A DNA stretch of 5,518 nucleotides from Candidatus Hydrogenedentota bacterium (GTDB lineage: Bacteria; Hydrogenedentota; Hydrogenedentia; Hydrogenedentales; JAEUWI01). The position numbers and the translations under genes were made by a program. The DNA lies in NCBI GenBank assembly GCA_030430835.1, contig JAUIKJ010000216.1, positions 1 to 5,518 of the forward strand, in the 5' to 3' direction. The notes under the pieces are model-generated. The model worked only from the letters and a program-made list of their open reading frames with translations. It ran no database searches and was not told the DNA's origin. This document shows, in pieces, positions 1 through 5,518 of the stretch (position 1 is its first letter; each line of letters starts with the position of its first letter).

Positions 1-21
1 TACTCCCAAGATTTTCCGCAT
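1..21 (-). CDS. Start of a divergent gene (first 7 codons only)
   Basis: On the minus strand an ATG at 21-19 opens a frame reading MRKILGV before the window ends. It is preceded by GGGGAGG (plus-strand positions 31-37), nine bases upstream, which is the best Shine-Dalgarno match in the window. An in-frame ATG at 30-28 touches that site directly and is therefore a poorer start. A basic residue or two followed by hydrophobic residues is a common cytoplasmic N-terminus, but seven residues cannot identify a product. If real, this gene is transcribed away from the flippase, and the roughly 110 bases between them hold both promoters. A competing reading is the tail of a plus-strand gene in frame 2 that ends at the TAG at 80-82; I consider it less likely because it has nothing equivalent to the ribosome binding site. 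Confidence 0.45.
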
Positions 22-133
22 CGCTGTCATCCTCCCCGCGTGGGTTCCCGTCTGCCTGGACATACACCACGGCCGCCGGTAGTATTCGCTGTCGCCGCGC
101 GGGCACTATGGTGGGCAGTACGCAGGGAAGCCC
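22..133. other. Divergent intergenic region
   Basis: This is a short gap between the putative minus-strand start and the flippase start. It should contain the promoter of the four-gene plus-strand run and that of the divergent gene. I could not pick a convincing -35/-10 pair in this GC-rich stretch, nor a clear operator palindrome, so no promoter position is given. Just upstream of the flippase ATG, AGGGA at 124-128 with a five-base spacer is a moderate ribosome binding site. Confidence 0.4.
31..37 (-). promoter_or_regulatory. Shine-Dalgarno site of the divergent gene
   Basis: The minus strand reads GGGGAGG here, with a nine-base spacer to the ATG at 21-19. The match to the anti-Shine-Dalgarno sequence is strong, and this site is the main reason for calling a gene start at the left edge. 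Confidence 0.45.
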
Positions 134-1741
134 ATGACCGTCCAACGCACCATCGCCCGAAACACGATCTTCAACGCCGCCGGCCGTATCTTTGAAGGCG
201 TGCTGGGGCTGGTCCTCACCTGGTACATCGTGGACCTGCGGCTGGGTCCGGCGGCGTGGGGCCTGTGGTCGCTGGTCGCCGTCTTCGCGAGCTATGCGGC
301 CCTGCTCGATTTCGGCGTGGCCAGCGGCTTCACGAAATACATCGCGGAGCACCACGCGCGTGGTGAGCGCAAGCACCTATCCGCCGTCATCAGCACGGGA
401 TTCTTCTTCTACGCCGCGCTGGGGATCGTTGTTGTTCCGCTGGGCTGGCTACTGATCGACGCCTGCATGGATTCGGTCATCGCGCCCTATGCCCTGCGGC
501 GGAATCCGGACGCCGGTCAGCACCTGGCCGACTTCCAGTTTCTGCTCAAGGGCGGGTTGCTGCTCTTCGCGCTGAACAACTGCGCCGCGCCGTTAGCCGC
601 GGTCCCCACCGGGCTCCAACGGATGGGCCTCACCAACCTGCTCAGTCTCGTCGCGACCCTGGCGAAGATCGTCCTGACCGTTTATTTCATCGAAACCGGA
701 CATGGCGTCCGCGGCCTGCTTTACACCAATGGCATTGTGCTCGCCGGCTTCGGCCTGGCCAGCGCCGTACTCGCATTCTGGCTCCTGCCCGGTCTGCGGA
801 TAGCGCCCAGTTTCATAACCCGCAGCGCCTTCGATGCGCTCTTCGGCTTCGGCTGGCGCACGCAAGTGGCCAAGCTGTCGAACCTGATCAACTTCCAGAC
901 GGACCGCGTCGTCGTGGCGGCGGTTCTCACCGGCGGCATCGGCCTGGTGGGCGTCTATGCGCTGGGCGAGCAGATGGCGGGGCGGATGCGGCAATTGCCG
1001 GCGCTCTTGGTCAGTGCCTTGACGCCCGCCGCATCGGACCTCGATGCCCGCGGCGAACACGAACGCCTCCAGCGGCTCTATCTCCTCTCGACGAAATATA
1101 TGGCCGCCGCGGCGATTCCGCTGGCGCTCTACTTCATTCTGATGGCCGAGCCGATCATGCGCGCGTGGATGAGCGGTGCGCCGCGTCTGGACACGGCGGC
1201 GTGGGTGATGCGCATACTCTGCGTGGGCTACCTGGTGAACCTGTTGCCGGGGCCGGGGGTGAGCCTCGCGCTGGGCAAGGGTCGCGCCGGAGAAACGATG
1301 ATGGCCGGGATCATCTCCATGCTTGCCAACATGGGCCTCACCGTGCTTTTGTATTGGGGCTTCGGATTCTACGGCATTCCGGTGGCAACGGCATTGGGCA
1401 TGATGATTTCGACGGTGTGGTTCTTCGGACGCATGAAAGGGTTGCTGGGCGTGGGTACGGGTGAATTGATGCAGCGCGCCTTCTTCTGGCCCGCGGTGGC
1501 CTGCATGCCCGGGAGTCTCCTGAGCCTCGGTATCGCCCTGTGGGCGGTGGACCTGCCGGGACACCTGAACAACCTCGCCGTGGTCGCGGTGTCCGCCGCC
1601 GTATTCTTCCCGGCCTATGGCCTGTGCCTGCGCGGGTCGCCTTTCCTTGATGCCTTCGACATCGACTTCCTCGAGCACACATTGAAGCTGGGACGTATCC
1701 CCGGCTTCCGGTTGATGACGCGGCGGTACCGCAATGGCTAA
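134..1741 (+). CDS. Wzx-like polysaccharide/lipid-linked oligosaccharide flippase (MOP superfamily)
   Basis: This is a 535-residue, very hydrophobic protein of the length and pattern expected for the MOP superfamily polysaccharide transporters (PST/Wzx type), with about 12-14 predicted membrane spans. The N-terminus (residues 5-75) is characteristic: NTIFNAAGRIFEGVLGLVLT, then the LGPAAWGLWSLV region, then LLDFGVASGFTKYIAEH at about 58-73, a pattern close to the 'DLGL...l.R..A' signature of these flippases. Further hydrophobic blocks lie at about 88-109, 137-157, 168-186, 196-218, 322-338, 356-380, 387-410, 414-432, 450-472 and 478-498. The hydrophilic tail (502-535) is basic at its very end (TRRYRN). 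By family, it would flip an undecaprenyl-linked glycan unit from the cytoplasmic to the outer leaflet of the inner membrane. The ATG at 134 follows AGGGA at 124-128, and no in-frame ATG or GTG lies between the upstream TAG (80-82) and this start. The stop overlaps the next gene by 8 bases. The substrate cannot be deduced. Confidence 0.88.
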   Translation: MTVQRTIARNTIFNAAGRIFEGVLGLVLTWYIVDLRLGPAAWGLWSLVAVFASYAALLDFGVASGFTKYIAEHHARGERKHLSAVISTGFFFYAALGIVVVPLGWLLIDACMDSVIAPYALRRNPDAGQHLADFQFLLKGGLLLFALNNCAAPLAAVPTGLQRMGLTNLLSLVATLAKIVLTVYFIETGHGVRGLLYTNGIVLAGFGLASAVLAFWLLPGLRIAPSFITRSAFDALFGFGWRTQVAKLSNLINFQTDRVVVAAVLTGGIGLVGVYALGEQMAGRMRQLPALLVSALTPAASDLDARGEHERLQRLYLLSTKYMAAAAIPLALYFILMAEPIMRAWMSGAPRLDTAAWVMRILCVGYLVNLLPGPGVSLALGKGRAGETMMAGIISMLANMGLTVLLYWGFGFYGIPVATALGMMISTVWFFGRMKGLLGVGTGELMQRAFFWPAVACMPGSLLSLGIALWAVDLPGHLNNLAVVAVSAAVFFPAYGLCLRGSPFLDAFDIDFLEHTLKLGRIPGFRLMTRRYRNG

Positions 1742-2525
1742 GAAAGCGCGTATCTCCAAACTGCGCGCCTGGGCCGAGAAGGATGGCCGGGGCTATCCCG
1801 ACTGGGCGCTGCGCAATCTGCCCGTCGTTCGCCGCTTCAAGAAAGAACTTCAGCAACCTGCGGTCGCCATCGAGATCGGCGCGAACGAGAATGGCCTCGC
1901 GCGCTTCGCGGGCCGCCGTGTGATCGCGGTGGACGTCGCTTTCGATCATCTCATCCTTTGCCGCGCGGTGCAGGACATCACGCCCGTGGTCGCCAGCTTG
2001 GAGGCCCTGCCCTTTCGCGCGGACACGGCAGATGTGTGTGTCTGCATGGACACCTTCGAGCACATCGGGCGTCCCGTGCGCGACGCGGCGGCGGCGGAGA
2101 TCGTGCGCGTGCTCAAGCCGGAAGGCGTCGCGGCCATCGCCTTTCCCTCGGCCGACACCGCGCCCGAGGCAGAGCACGCGGTGCGCGTGGCCTACCGCCG
2201 CGCGACCGGCGGCGGCAAGATTCGCTGGCTCGAGGAACACGCGCAACTCGGTCTGCCCAATACCATCCGCATGCTGGGTCGATTCCACGAGCTCGCCCGC
2301 GAAACCCACTGGGTCACCCGCACCGGCAACGCCCCGCTGTGGATCTGGGTGTGGGTGTGGAAGGTGCTCATGTGCAACTGGGGCGGCCGCCTGAACAATT
2401 ACTTCCAGGCGCTGCTGCGCCTGATCACGCCCCTGCTGCTGCACATCGGCTTTGGCCGTAGCTACCGCACCATTATCTGGTTGGAACCGCGCACACCAGC
2501 GGACGCGGATACGGACAAGCCGTGA
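1734..2525 (+). CDS. Class I SAM-dependent methyltransferase (Methyltransf_11-like)
   Basis: This 263-residue protein shows the class I Rossmann-fold order. The motif I region is AIEIGANENGLARFAG (45-60), followed by strand 2 with its acidic residue in VIAVDV (63-68). Next come ASLEALPFRADTADVCVCMD (87-106), the usual 'd.e.LPf.d.sfD.v.....lEH' segment with E109-H110, and EIVRVLKPEGVAAIAFPS (122-139), the typical post-IV strand. Motif I lacks the usual G-x-G-x-G spacing. The C-terminal part (about 200-242) is unusually hydrophobic, with WIWVWVW at 203-209 and LLRLITPLLLHIGFG at 227-241, suggesting membrane association. It starts inside the last codons of the flippase (8-base overlap) and ends in a 4-base overlap with the glycosyltransferase gene, so it is co-translated with both. 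A role in methylating a surface glycan or its lipid carrier is inferred from context. The acceptor is unknown. Confidence 0.8.
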   Translation: MAKKARISKLRAWAEKDGRGYPDWALRNLPVVRRFKKELQQPAVAIEIGANENGLARFAGRRVIAVDVAFDHLILCRAVQDITPVVASLEALPFRADTADVCVCMDTFEHIGRPVRDAAAAEIVRVLKPEGVAAIAFPSADTAPEAEHAVRVAYRRATGGGKIRWLEEHAQLGLPNTIRMLGRFHELARETHWVTRTGNAPLWIWVWVWKVLMCNWGGRLNNYFQALLRLITPLLLHIGFGRSYRTIIWLEPRTPADADTDKP

Positions 2526-3505
2526 GCACGCCCCGCCCCACGGTCTCCGTCGTCATCCCCACCTGGAACCGGCAAGACCTGGTGCGGGATTGCCTCGCCT
2601 CGCTCGCGGAACAGACCTGCGTGCCGGATGAGATCGTGGTGGTGGACGATGGATCCACCGACGGCACGGCGGACATCGTCGCGGCGGAATTTCCTGCGGT
2701 GCATTTGGTGGCTTTGCCGGAAAACGGCGGCTTCGCGCGCGCGGTGAACGCGGGGCTGCGCGCGGCCACGGGCGACTGGATCTTTCTGCTGAACAACGAC
2801 ATGACCCTCGACCCGGCCTGTATCGTGCGGATGCTGGAATGCGCGGAGACCACCGGCGCGGACATGATCGCGCCACTCGTGCTCTGGCGCGACGACCCGG
2901 CCACGATCTACAGCGCGGGCGACCTGATCGCGCAAGGCGGTCGTCCAGTCGCCTGCGGCTTTCGCGCGCCGCGCGAGGGCTTCACCATGCCCGACGAAAT
3001 CTTCGGGGTCTCCGGCGGCGCGGGAATGTTTCGTCGCGACGTCTTCGACCGCGTCGGCCTGCTCGACGAATCCTTTGGGGCCTACTTCGAAGATGCCGAC
3101 CTCTGTTTCCGCGCGCGGCTCGCGGGCTTCACCGCCGCCCTCGCGCCGGCGGCCATCGCCTACCACATCGGATCCGCCAGCATCGCCGGGAAGACCTGGT
3201 GGCGGTCGCAGCAATGTTTTAAGAATCATGCGCTGCTGGTCATCAAGAACTACCCCGCGCCCTTCCTGCGCCGCCACGGGCGCGCACTCATCGCCGAACA
3301 CTTCCACCAGAAGCGGCAATGCTTCCGTGCGCTCCGCACCGAGTTCGGCGCGCTCTTCGCCAGTTGGATGACGATTACAACGTGGTGCCGCATCCTCGGC
3401 GCGCTTCCGAGTGTGCTGGCGGAACGAAAAATCATCCAGTCCGCGCGGACGATCAGCGATGAAGAACTAACGCGGCTGCTCGCGCTGGGGCGGGATGCGG
3501 GATGA
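2522..3505 (+). CDS. Family 2 glycosyltransferase (GT-A fold, rhamnosyltransferase-like)
   Basis: This 327-residue protein is a clear GT2 enzyme. It has VSVVIPTWNRQDLVRDCLAS (8-27) as the first strand and helix, EIVVVDDGSTDGTADIV (37-53) with the nucleotide-binding DDGSTD, and ENGGFARAVNAGLRAATGDW (67-86). FLLNNDM (88-94) stands in for the metal-binding DxD. SGGAGMFRRDVFDRVGLLDE (164-183) leads to the YFEDADLCFRARLAGF block (188-203), where E190-D191 occupies the catalytic acid position, followed by AYHIGSAS (213-220). This set is typical of the WbbL/RfbF-like rhamnosyltransferase group (COG1216), but the donor sugar cannot be read from it. It would act on the cytoplasmic face on a lipid-linked acceptor. 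I chose the GTG start, which overlaps the previous TGA as GTGA, because the first conserved strand begins only eight residues in. Its own stop overlaps the next start as ATGA. Confidence 0.92.
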   Translation: MSTPRPTVSVVIPTWNRQDLVRDCLASLAEQTCVPDEIVVVDDGSTDGTADIVAAEFPAVHLVALPENGGFARAVNAGLRAATGDWIFLLNNDMTLDPACIVRMLECAETTGADMIAPLVLWRDDPATIYSAGDLIAQGGRPVACGFRAPREGFTMPDEIFGVSGGAGMFRRDVFDRVGLLDESFGAYFEDADLCFRARLAGFTAALAPAAIAYHIGSASIAGKTWWRSQQCFKNHALLVIKNYPAPFLRRHGRALIAEHFHQKRQCFRALRTEFGALFASWMTITTWCRILGALPSVLAERKIIQSARTISDEELTRLLALGRDAG

Positions 3506-5518
3506 AGCGCACGGTTGGCAGCTATCTGCTAGTGTCAGTTGTCGCACTATTTCTCGTCTCCATCGGCGTTCTGCAGCAATTCTTGGTTGAAGCATCGCTG
3601 TTGGCTGACACGGAAGAACGCACGGGTTTCCAGATTGGCGATTCGCCTTTCTTTCTCACGGCGATGGATATCTTCAACAACGATTTCTTCTCGCCCTACG
3701 TAACCGGTGACCTGGAGCCACACGACTGGCGGCGCTTCGCTCTGCCGCACCACTGGCTCTATGGCGGGCTGGGCTGGCTGGCGACGCGCTGGGGTGTCTC
3801 CCACAGTGCCGCGCTATTGATCGCGAACGCCGTCTGTGGATACCTGTACCTGTTTGCGGTTTGGCGTTTTCTCCGTCACTGGCGGCCGCGATATGCAGGG
3901 CTCGCCTTCGCAATCTTCGCACTCGGTGGCGGGGTTGGCGGATGGATTTATCTTGCGGCAGTCTCCCTGGGTATGGACACACAGGCCGGGTTCGAGGCCT
4001 GGTTTCATCGCTACGCGCGCTACGAACTGATCGAAGGGCCATTCGTCGCGCCGTGGCTGGTGATACCGCGCTTGTACTATACCCTGCCGCTTGCGCTGGG
4101 ATTTACGGTTTTGACGATGTTGTTACAGGCCTTCGGGCGGTATCGGCGCGCCGTAGGTGTGGATGGAGGAAATAATGATGACGTGCGCGTCTCGCGGTGC
4201 GGCACCACGAGGCATGAGCAAGCTCATGCACTCCACGGAGACGGCGTGTCCTGGCGGGTGGTGTTGGGTGCTTGCGTTCTATTTGTCGTGACCATGTTGA
4301 ACGCGCGGCTGGGGCCATTGTTCTTCTTCGCGGCGGCGTGCCTGCTCTATGCGGAGGCCGGTATCCCGCGCGGACCGCGTCTTCGCATGGGTGCGGTACT
4401 CGCGGTCCCCGTTGTGATTGGGGTGGGGCTGGTTTCCTTTCTTTTCTCTTTTAATCCCTCCGGCGTGGAAAACGTCGCGCAACTCTTGCGCCGCGCAGCG
4501 TGGTTCGGGTCGGTCGTGAGTGCGCTGTTCTGGCTGTGGCCGCTACTTATTTGGAGTGTGATCGCCCACGCCCGGCGTCTGCCGCTCCTTGGGCGCGTTG
4601 CCGTCTTCGCCGCTTCGGGCTACCTAATCGCCTTCGCCATCGGTTACACGATCCACCAGCTCTATTGGGGCAACCTCTTCGCGGGTGGCGATACTGCCGC
4701 CGCCATCGCCGTCTCCGATTGGGCACTCCTCGGCGTCATCCCGGGAATCTTCGCTGCAATCTACCTCCGCCCCATGGAGTGCATGGGCTTGCCCATGCCT
4801 CGCGGCGCAGCGCCGCGAGACGCGCGAGCTTTAACCGAAGCGAATACCGACGACTCCGGCGCAACCGAAAACACCGCCGCCCTCCTCTGGGCGCTCGGTC
4901 TGCTCGCCGTCTCCATCTCCGCCTTTGGCAACGGTGCCTTCATGCAACTGATGCCGGAGCGCTGTCTCGTCTTGCTCGGTGTACCGCTCGCGGTGCTCGC
5001 TGCGGAGCGCCTGAGCAAGTGGAAGCAGCACAACGCGCGCGGTGCCAGAATCTACAGGAATGTGATTGTCACTTCGGGTATCATTTCGATTGTCTTCGGT
5101 GTGCTTGACTTTCAAGGCCCCAAGCCGCTTACCAGATGGCCTGCTGATGAACCTTTTCACTGGACTCGGAATCAGCTAGTTCCCCATCTCGCGGTCCAAA
5201 CACTTCACGGACTCGGGGATGGCGTTGTTCTTTGTCCTGCGGACGCGCCACCCTTCCATGGCGATGTAGTGGTGCATTTGTTCCCTGGCAAGCGGACGGT
5301 TTTTGGGCAGCCAAGTCTCGAGTTCAGCGGCAGAAACATGCTTGAACTGGCGCAAGCCGTACAACACTTCTATTCGGAAGACGCTACAGAATCAGAGCGT
5401 CTCGCCTTGGTGCGTGAACACGACGTTAGCTGGATATTTGTCCCGATGCCGCACGCTGAGGAAGCCTACCTGCGCTATGACTGGTTGATTAAGCAGAGGG
5501 TTAGCTTTGATGGCTGGG
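3502..5518 (+). CDS. Large GT-C-like integral membrane protein, 3' end beyond the window
   Basis: An ATG overlapping the previous stop (ATGA) opens a frame with no stop for 672 full codons to the last base. A signal-anchor span (about 5-26) is followed by an acidic, probably periplasmic stretch, IGDSPFFLTAMDIFNNDFFSPYVTGD (45-70, D47 and D70 notable). About ten further hydrophobic segments lie near 102-121, 131-156, 187-210, 252-285, 296-316, 333-353, 364-384, 403-421, 457-477, 484-500 and 517-535. Residues 540-672 are soluble, and their 'EHDVSWIFVPMPHAEEAYLRY' ending (639-659) resembles the C-terminal domain of many bacterial GT-C or DUF-type membrane glycosyltransferases, so only a short tail is probably missing. 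By family analogy it would use a polyprenyl-phosphate sugar on the outer face; no specific family is proven. Third codon positions are much less G/C-rich than in the preceding genes. Two inverted copies of a palindromic repeat are translated within it (residues 229-246 and 424-441), both in hydrophilic loops. Confidence 0.8.
   Translation, partial: MKRTVGSYLLVSVVALFLVSIGVLQQFLVEASLLADTEERTGFQIGDSPFFLTAMDIFNNDFFSPYVTGDLEPHDWRRFALPHHWLYGGLGWLATRWGVSHSAALLIANAVCGYLYLFAVWRFLRHWRPRYAGLAFAIFALGGGVGGWIYLAAVSLGMDTQAGFEAWFHRYARYELIEGPFVAPWLVIPRLYYTLPLALGFTVLTMLLQAFGRYRRAVGVDGGNNDDVRVSRCGTTRHEQAHALHGDGVSWRVVLGACVLFVVTMLNARLGPLFFFAAACLLYAEAGIPRGPRLRMGAVLAVPVVIGVGLVSFLFSFNPSGVENVAQLLRRAAWFGSVVSALFWLWPLLIWSVIAHARRLPLLGRVAVFAASGYLIAFAIGYTIHQLYWGNLFAGGDTAAAIAVSDWALLGVIPGIFAAIYLRPMECMGLPMPRGAAPRDARALTEANTDDSGATENTAALLWALGLLAVSISAFGNGAFMQLMPERCLVLLGVPLAVLAAERLSKWKQHNARGARIYRNVIVTSGIISIVFGVLDFQGPKPLTRWPADEPFHWTRNQLVPHLAVQTLHGLGDGVVLCPADAPPFHGDVVVHLFPGKRTVFGQPSLEFSGRNMLELAQAVQHFYSEDATESERLALVREHDVSWIFVPMPHAEEAYLRYDWLIKQRVSFDGW
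4175..4291 (+). other. Possible nested small ORF with strong internal Shine-Dalgarno (speculative)
   Basis: Just before repeat copy A, GGAGGA at 4165-4170 lies four bases from an ATG at 4175 and seven from another at 4178. Both are in the +1 frame relative to the membrane protein. This frame reads 38 codons through the repeat (the peptide includes ASRGAAPRGMSKLMHS) and stops at the TGA at 4289-4291. The same frame of the element in copy B gives ASRGAAPRGMGKPMHS, so the peptide is nearly conserved between copies. This may be a coincidence of a purine-rich stretch inside a real gene, and I give it only as a site to test. Confidence 0.12.
4185..4240 (+). repeat. In-frame double-hairpin palindromic repeat, copy A
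   Basis: This is a 56-base unit made of a leader (GCGCGT) and two abutting hairpins. Hairpin 1 is CTCGCGGTGC / GCACCACGAG (4191-4200 and 4202-4211, one-base centre, one C-A mismatch). Hairpin 2 is GCATGAGC / GCTCATGC (4212-4219 and 4222-4229, perfect, AA centre). A small inverted repeat, CTCC-AC-GGAG, follows at 4231-4240. It matches copy B on the opposite strand at 48 of 56 positions. Here it is read as RVSRCGTTRHEQAHALHG (residues 229-246 of the membrane protein), in a hydrophilic, probably cytoplasmic loop between spans at about 187-210 and 252. The true ends are uncertain. GACG occurs on both sides (4180-4183 and 4240-4243), which could be a target duplication or chance. Confidence 0.8.
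4770..4825 (-). repeat. In-frame double-hairpin palindromic repeat, copy B (inverted)
   Basis: This is the second copy of the repeat, on the opposite strand. On the plus strand hairpin 2 comes first as GCATGGGC / GCCCATGC (4781-4788 and 4791-4798, TT centre). Hairpin 1 follows as CTCGCGGCGC / GCGCCGCGAG (4799-4808 and 4810-4819, single-base centre, all 10 pairs intact), then the GCGCGT leader in reverse. Both stems are perfect, so this copy looks less decayed than copy A. It is translated as PMECMGLPMPRGAAPRDA (residues 424-441), in the hydrophilic loop between membrane segments at about 403-421 and 457-477. No stop or frameshift is introduced. Confidence 0.8.

Noticed and set aside
2..82. 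Plus-strand frame 2 reading that ends at the TAG at 80-82, as a possible tail of an upstream gene
   Set aside because: It is open and G/C-rich at third positions, but only 26 codons are visible and it conflicts with the minus-strand start that has a strong ribosome binding site. It cannot be excluded without more sequence.
593..1759. Long minus-strand open frame of 388 codons opposite the flippase
   Set aside because: Its predicted peptide is rich in Arg, His, Gln and Glu with no recognisable fold. The plus strand here clearly encodes a membrane transporter. Long antisense frames are expected in high-GC genes.
2083..2100. GCG triplet run in the methyltransferase gene as a microsatellite
   Set aside because: It encodes a short Ala stretch in a helix before the EIVRVLKPEG motif and is ordinary for high-GC coding DNA.
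1338..2444. Minus-strand open frame of 368 codons across the flippase-methyltransferase junction
   Set aside because: It spans two well-supported plus-strand genes and has a low-complexity basic composition, so it is an antisense shadow.
2462..3319. Minus-strand open frame of 285 codons opposite the glycosyltransferase
   Set aside because: The plus strand carries all GT2 motifs in the right order. The minus-strand peptide has none.
4191..4229. Tandem hairpins of copy A as an intrinsic terminator or attenuator
   Set aside because: There is no T-run after either stem on either strand, and the coding frame continues through.
4185..4240. Repeat as a CRISPR unit, DNA uptake sequence or classical REP
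   Set aside because: Only two copies exist, far apart and inverted, without regular spacers. They do not match known uptake words and lack the GTAG-type REP mark.
5186..5200. A third repeat copy suggested by TCTCGCGGT near 5188
   Set aside because: Only about nine bases match the leader and stem start. No hairpin or further similarity follows, so it is taken as chance.
5176..5367. Minus-strand 63-codon frame with a fairly protein-like sequence near the right end
   Set aside because: The plus frame is continuous over 672 codons and in this part matches the expected soluble tail of the membrane protein, so the minus frame is most likely a shadow.

Overview
The window is a piece of a cell-surface polysaccharide locus (O-antigen, capsule or exopolysaccharide type) from a high-GC bacterium. 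The first three genes have strongly G/C-biased third codon positions. Nothing in the sequence fixes the genus. The gene mix is typical of accessory glycan loci in many phyla, and the organism may well be an uncultured or environmental one.

Layout. Positions 1-21 look like the first seven codons of a gene on the minus strand, with a good Shine-Dalgarno sequence at 31-37. A short divergent intergenic region follows. Four genes then run on the plus strand with overlapping ends: a Wzx-like flippase (134-1741), a class I SAM-dependent methyltransferase (1734-2525), a family 2 glycosyltransferase (2522-3505), and a large GT-C-like membrane protein that starts at 3502 and is still open at the last base (672 full codons visible). 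The junctions overlap by 8, 4 and 4 bases, which points to one transcript with translational coupling. There is no terminator, RNA gene, CRISPR array or transposase.

How the genes fit together (inference). The glycosyltransferase would add a sugar to a lipid-linked repeat unit on the cytoplasmic face. The methyltransferase may modify or cap that glycan. The flippase would move the lipid-linked unit across the inner membrane. The multi-span membrane protein would act on the outer face, most plausibly as a polyprenyl-phosphate-sugar dependent transferase.

The most unusual feature lies inside the fourth gene. Two copies of a 56-base, double-hairpin repeat sit in opposite orientations at 4185-4240 and 4770-4825, 48 of 56 bases identical. 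Four of their eight differences form two compensatory base-pair changes in the stems. Both copies are read through in frame, each giving 18 residues in a hydrophilic loop between membrane spans. This resembles the in-frame palindromic elements known from Rickettsia and Wolbachia genes, but I do not recognise this family.
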